Shown: one piece after another, positions 59,882 through 64,000 of the stretch | Layout of the letters: each line of letters opens with the position of its first letter | How positions within the stretch are numbered: the stretch's first letter is position 1 | Assembly (NCBI GenBank): GCA_015232315.1 | Contig: JADFZZ010000012.1 | Location: forward strand, 47,335 to 111,334 | Origin: SAR324 cluster bacterium | Lineage (GTDB): Bacteria > SAR324 > NAC60-12 | Length of the DNA: 64,000 bases | Direction of reading: 5' to 3' | Notes under the pieces: model-generated | Seen by the model: the letters and a program-made list of their open reading frames with translations, nothing else | What the model was told of the DNA's origin: nothing | Database searches by the model: none | Made by a program: the position numbers and the translations under genes

Positions 59882-62638
59882 TCACGCCTTTAAAAACTGG
59901 TCATTGAATTGTTTGAGGATTTTGTCAAGATCGGCCATGTTCCCGTTTTTTGAGGAACAGTTTTCCATCACAAAATAGGCGGTCTGCATGACATCACGCC
60001 AGCGTGGATTTTGGGGCAGGGTTTGCGGACTCAGGTATTTATCAAAGGTTCTCACCCGGAAGGTCCCCTGTTTTTCAAGGTAAACTCGCCATATTCCCGA
60101 TTGTTCTGCCAATTCGATTTTAGTTTTCCCCGTACATTCTTCCCAGAGTTTCAGTGATAAATTCATGATCTGAACTGTCAGTCCCCGTTTCAGTTTGTTT
60201 TCTGAATCCTCATCCTGAGTGGGAACACTATCCATGCTGGCGGGAACCAGGCGGGTTTCTCTCTGAAGGGATTCAGGATGATGCGTTAATACACCTTCCA
60301 TCAAACTTTGCATTGCAGGAGATATTGCTGAAGATTCTTCAGAAAAATACCGGTGTGTGAATCCCAGAGGATCTGTCACCGCATGATCTCGCTCTGGAAA
60401 AACACTCACGCTCAAGACATACATAAAATCCGCTGATCCTTTCAGTTTCAGCAGAGTTCCATTCAGAGAAATGGCGATTCCGGTTTTGTGAAGTCCCTGG
60501 AGTTCCAACTGTTTGTGCAGCACCAGACTCCCCTGTGAAAAGGACACCGATGCGGTGTTCCACTGTTCCAGGGAATCCGTAGGCAATTCCGGAAACAGAA
60601 CAAAGATGGATCGATCGAGTAATTTTTCCTGTAAGTATCCGAATAACCGTTCCGCCTGTTGGTTGGCAAAAAGAATCCGGGCGTTGGGATTGAAGGCCAG
60701 AATCGCTGATTCAGTGGCATCAAGGATACGCATCATTCTACGTTGGGAGGTTGATAAATATTCTTCCGCCATTTGTCTTTTGCGAATCTCCTGCTGAAGT
60801 TTCAGGTTTTCTTCTTTTCGCAATAACGACTGTCGGATATTCAATTGTGAAGCGATTCTTGCCAGCAGTTCATCTTTATACACAGGTTTGCTCAGGTAGT
60901 CATTGGCACCATTTCTGAATCCCCGCAGAATATCCTCCGGCTGACTTTTGGCAGTCAGCAAAAGAATCGGCAATTCAAACGCAGTCCAGTGTTCCCTGAT
61001 TTTCAGGCATAGTTCAAAGCCGTTCATTTCAGGCATCATCACATCCAGCAGGATCATGTCAGGCAGTGGCTCTTTTTCCAGCAGATCCAGAACTTCATGG
61101 CCATGCATGGCTGTGGTGACCGAGAAAGATTGATTCGCCAGAAAACTGACCAGCACTTCAAGATTCACCGGATCATCATCAACGACCAGAAGATGCGGAG
61201 AACCAGCTTCCCAAAAATCATGAATATCCATCTCGATGGGTCTATCTTCCATCAACATCAAACTGGAATCGATCACTGCGGACCGCGGGGAGGTTTCTGA
61301 CGAAACAGGCAATGTGAAGAAAAAACGACTGCCATGTCCCAATTGAGATTCAACTCTCATGCGGCCTTTGTGCATTTCCACCAGTTTTCTGGTAATGGAC
61401 AAACCTAAGCCTGATCCTTCCATATTACTGGAACCCTGGGCAAATTCCTCAAAGATCAGGGGAATCTGGTTTTCCGGAATCCCCGGTCCGGTATCCTGAA
61501 CACATACTTCCAGAAAATCGCCATGGTTTTCCGCGGTCAGCGTGATTGTGCCCTTGTGCGTATATTTAATCGCATTGCCCAGCAAATTACAAAAAATCTG
61601 GAATAACCGATCTTCATCCGCATCAACCAGCGGACAATTTTCAGGAATCCGATTAATCACGGTCAATGATTTTTTTGCTGCCAACGGTGAACATATTTCT
61701 ATGGACAGACCACTGATCTTTAGAGGAGAAACGGGATGGATGTTCAGTTGGGCGCCGTGATGTCCGAGTTTGGAAAAATCAAGGATTTCATGGATCCAGC
61801 GAGACATTTTTCGACCACTCAGTATGATCATTTCGAGATGCTTCCGATTTTTTCCCGGAATTTCCGCGGGGAAGTCCGCAAGGATGGCTTCGGCCAGACC
61901 GATCATTCCATGGAGGGGCGTGCGAAGTTCATGGGAGGTTTTCGCAAGAAAGTCTTCTTTCATTTTTCCCATGCGCTGAAGTTCGAGATTCTGTTCACGG
62001 ATCTGTCGGCCCATCCGTTGAATACCCCTGATGCCCAATACCAGGATCAGGATAAACCCCAGATTCACACTTCCCATGAGAATCCCCATATACACGATTC
62101 TTTCCGAGCTGCGTCTCGCTTCCTGAATGGTTTCTGAATAGCGTTGATAACTCCTTTCGTGCAATTGATCCATCATGGCCTGCAACGGTTTGAGATCCTG
62201 GGATAAGCTTTCAATCAATTGCAGTGTTTCATGCTCTCCTGTCTGTCCGTTGATAATCATTGTGGCAATTTTCAATCCATTTTGGAAATAGCTCTCCAGT
62301 CCGGCTTGAATCTGTCGCAGATCCTCTGTTTTGTCCGGGTCGATGATTTTGAGTTTTTCCAGATGTAGCAGTGCGTCTTCATAATACTTTCCGGCCTCAC
62401 TCAGCAGCTCTTTTTCCGCGGAAGACGAGGCCTGAATAAACAGTTCACGAATCCGGTTAAATCCATTCAGACTGGCATCAAGTTTTTCCAGCACAGGAAA
62501 ATGTCGAGTGGTCAGACTTTCCAGACGAACCCTGTTTTCAAGGGCGGTTTTCAGACTGAACGCGGAAAACACCAGCAAACCGATTCCCGCGGCAATAGTG
62601 ATGGCTACGGTGATGGTTCGGATACGTTCTGCTATCAA
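59882..62638 (-). CDS. Membrane hybrid histidine kinase (sensor-HisKA-HATPase-REC-PAS)
   Basis: A 918-residue inner-membrane kinase. Helices near residues 10-28 and 185-205 flank a helical periplasmic sensor domain; HisKA has FLAKTSHELRTPLHGMIGL, HATPase has LLGNAIKYTHKG and GSGLGLSITRKLV, then a receiver with MILLDVMMPEMNG, and a PAS domain (ILFANQQAERLFGYLQE). The last 95 residues form a separate module (WEECTGKTKIELAEQSGIW, then TFDKYLSPQTLPQNPRW), which I recall at the end of some gammaproteobacterial sensor proteins. It starts with TTG at 62638, four bases after GGAGG. It lies upstream of the PstS-like and porin genes. Confidence 0.9.
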   Translation of the reverse strand: MIAERIRTITVAITIAAGIGLLVFSAFSLKTALENRVRLESLTTRHFPVLEKLDASLNGFNRIRELFIQASSSAEKELLSEAGKYYEDALLHLEKLKIIDPDKTEDLRQIQAGLESYFQNGLKIATMIINGQTGEHETLQLIESLSQDLKPLQAMMDQLHERSYQRYSETIQEARRSSERIVYMGILMGSVNLGFILILVLGIRGIQRMGRQIREQNLELQRMGKMKEDFLAKTSHELRTPLHGMIGLAEAILADFPAEIPGKNRKHLEMIILSGRKMSRWIHEILDFSKLGHHGAQLNIHPVSPLKISGLSIEICSPLAAKKSLTVINRIPENCPLVDADEDRLFQIFCNLLGNAIKYTHKGTITLTAENHGDFLEVCVQDTGPGIPENQIPLIFEEFAQGSSNMEGSGLGLSITRKLVEMHKGRMRVESQLGHGSRFFFTLPVSSETSPRSAVIDSSLMLMEDRPIEMDIHDFWEAGSPHLLVVDDDPVNLEVLVSFLANQSFSVTTAMHGHEVLDLLEKEPLPDMILLDVMMPEMNGFELCLKIREHWTAFELPILLLTAKSQPEDILRGFRNGANDYLSKPVYKDELLARIASQLNIRQSLLRKEENLKLQQEIRKRQMAEEYLSTSQRRMMRILDATESAILAFNPNARILFANQQAERLFGYLQEKLLDRSIFVLFPELPTDSLEQWNTASVSFSQGSLVLHKQLELQGLHKTGIAISLNGTLLKLKGSADFMYVLSVSVFPERDHAVTDPLGFTHRYFSEESSAISPAMQSLMEGVLTHHPESLQRETRLVPASMDSVPTQDEDSENKLKRGLTVQIMNLSLKLWEECTGKTKIELAEQSGIWRVYLEKQGTFRVRTFDKYLSPQTLPQNPRWRDVMQTAYFVMENCSSKNGNMADLDKILKQFNDQFLKA

Positions 62639-62892
62639 GAAGCCTCCAATATTTTAGGAATTGCATTTTAAAGAAGGGGATTGGTCACATTTTCTGCCAC
62701 TTTGTCGTCTCGAACGAATGTGAGAGATCTTTGAACCCTTGAAAATTCAAGGATTTCTCGTAGTTGATCCCATGGCCCAAGTTATGACCAAACCCCTAAA
62801 GAAGAATTAAGGAGATATGAGAAGGGTTGTAGCAAAACATGTTTCAGAATGCAATGGATGCAGGCGTTCTACCTGAAAATGAAGTGAAACAA
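62639..62892. other. Intergenic region with family E fragment and a 16-bp palindrome
   Basis: About 250 bases separating two kinase genes. It contains CTCGAACGAATGTGAGAGAT (62710-62729), a fragment of element E, followed by the perfect palindrome CCTTGAAAATTCAAGG (62737-62752). A GGAG-ATATG at 62811-62819 opens only a 19-codon frame, so I see no gene. Confidence 0.45.
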
Positions 62893-64000
62893 TCAGATCA
62901 GGAATTGTTTGATGATAGCGACCAATTCCCTGAAATTGACAGGTTTGTCCAGGCAATGATGAATTCCCCAATTTTCAAGATCTTGCGGAGTAAACACGTC
63001 TCCATGGCCTGTTGTCATAATTACAGGCAGTTCCGGCGCGGTTTCTCTCAGTTTTTTAACCAGATGTCTGCCATTCATGTTCGGCATGGAATAATCAGTT
63101 ACAACAACCGCGTATTTCGCGGGATTTGTTTTCCACATCAGCAATGCCTGTTCACCGTCTTCCGCCAAATCTGAAGAAATGCCCTGTTTTTCAAGGATGG
63201 TCTGATACAGATTCCTGAGCATGGGTTCATCCTCAACAACAAGAATATGTTTTGCGTCTTCAGGTGCGGAAGGTTTTTCGCATGGCAGGATTTCAGCGGT
63301 TGGCTGAAGCACCGGGGTCGATGGGACGGAAAGCTCAATCGCGGACATCACCTGATTCCGGGAAGAGTCAATGTTTTCAGTGATTGCTTCCGCTCCGGGA
63401 AAAAACAGTTCAAAGGTTGTTCCTTTTCCAACTTCGCTCTGAACTCGCATCCGGCCGTGATGCTCCTCTACCTGGCTGTAAACCGTAGTCAGGCCTAATC
63501 CGCCGCCGACATCGCCTTTGGTGCTGAAGAACGGATCAAAAATATGGCTCAGGTGCTCCTGATGAATACCACGGCCTGTATCTGCGACACTCAGTTTCAC
63601 TCAGTTTCTGCTGGCCTCCCGATACAACGGGCACGCTTCACAGGCGTGATCATCGCATTCAGTGACGTATCGCAGACTGATCGTGAGCAGACCGCCTCCG
63701 GGCAACATGGCATGAACCGAGTTCACGCACAGATTCAGCATGATTTCAGAGATAGTGCCCGGATCAGCCGTAATCAAAATATTTTCCCGTTGAATCTCCA
63801 AACCGTGAGCGACCTTTTGGGGAATGAGACTCTTGAGCAAGTCCAATTCATGAACCAGAAACTCAGAAAGATTCAGCCGTTGTTTCTTATTTGAATTCTT
63901 TTTACCGAATTCCATAATTTTTTTTGTCAAATGGCTTCCCCGATGAACTGAATTGTCAATCATATTGATCAGTTTCATCTGTTCTTCGGTAAAGGCAATG
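62893..64000 (-). pseudogene. Hybrid histidine kinase interrupted by an in-frame TGA; 5' end outside window
   Basis: The minus-strand frame from the window edge encodes the end of a HisKA domain (HLTKKIMEFGKK) and the N box NLCVNSVHAMLPGGG. At 63601-63603 it meets a TGA. The same frame continues without shift: VKLSVADTGRGIHQEHLSHI, GGGLGLTTVYSQ, then a receiver domain with phosphoacceptor in VVVTDYSMPNMNG and LDKPV. The stop falls where related kinases often have Trp (..WVKLSVSDTG), so a TGG-to-TGA change is likely. A GTG directly after the stop could restart translation but has no ribosome-binding site. A Cys-rich loop (ECDDHACEACPL) precedes the break. Confidence 0.8.

Noticed and set aside
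63601..63603. TGA as a selenocysteine codon in the interrupted kinase
   Set aside because: No SECIS-like hairpin is evident directly downstream and kinases of this type are not selenoproteins; the position fits a former Trp.

Overview
The window reads as a stretch of chromosome from a Gram-negative, proteobacterial-type bacterium. It encodes apolipoprotein N-acyltransferase, several lipoproteins, an outer-membrane porin ending in Phe, a FadBA beta-oxidation pair very close to the gammaproteobacterial type, SpeA, IHF-alpha, RlmKL and many two-component proteins. A split glycine dehydrogenase (GcvPB) and a GldA/F/G-like ABC system fit a deeper or deltaproteobacterial-like lineage better than a classical enteric relative. 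I cannot place it further from sequence alone; a SAR324-like or similar environmental lineage is only a guess. I found no tRNA, rRNA, CRISPR array, intact insertion sequence or prophage.

Layout. 1-4.2 kb: a DUF4160/DUF2442 pair, a TrmH-like methyltransferase overlapping lnt, an orphan RecE-like nuclease and a BrnT/BrnA toxin-antitoxin pair. 4.4-8.7 kb: fadBA behind a perfect inverted repeat, then a Nudix hydrolase. 9.1-14.9 kb: an isolated rplC gene, then a leftward cluster (WS/DGAT acyltransferase, a CheZ-like protein, a small ORF, an HPt protein, rlmL). 15-21 kb: an OleC-like AMP ligase, a lipoprotein behind a 20-bp-TIR element, a ParA ATPase, an HflC without HflK, and small proteins. 21-26 kb: speA, DUF2760, an AsmA-like protein, ihfA. 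26-32 kb: a GldA/F/G-like ABC exporter, beta-carbonic anhydrase plus MscS, and a small coiled-coil protein. 32-39 kb: a REC-cNMP-PAS-HPt-HATPase kinase whose receiver Asp is Glu, a family 5 solute-binding protein, and a membrane cyclase-like protein with lost catalytic residues. 39-48 kb: metabolic genes (two SDRs, galE, methylmalonyl-CoA epimerase, gcvPB, hemL) and two lipoproteins.

48.3-64 kb: an all-minus-strand signalling array. In transcription order it holds a kinase interrupted by an in-frame TGA, a hybrid kinase, a PstS-like periplasmic protein, a porin, a CheA-like membrane kinase without a CheW domain, a CheX-type phosphatase with a pseudo-receiver, a CheY, a truncated kinase remnant, a hybrid kinase, a second CheY and a REC-GAF-PP2C phosphatase. 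A block of stacked repeats (53221-53726) abuts the truncated kinase and appears to have split a formerly continuous operon. A degraded RpoD C-terminus lies just downstream of the array.

The main theme is signalling built from chemotaxis-type parts (CheA-like kinases, CheY, CheX-like and CheZ-like phosphatases, HPt), with no receptor MCP, CheW or flagellar gene in view. It is mixed with signs of genome erosion: a kinase fragment, an interrupted kinase, a sigma-factor fragment, degenerate catalytic domains, and several short dispersed repeat families that sit in most of the long intergenic gaps.
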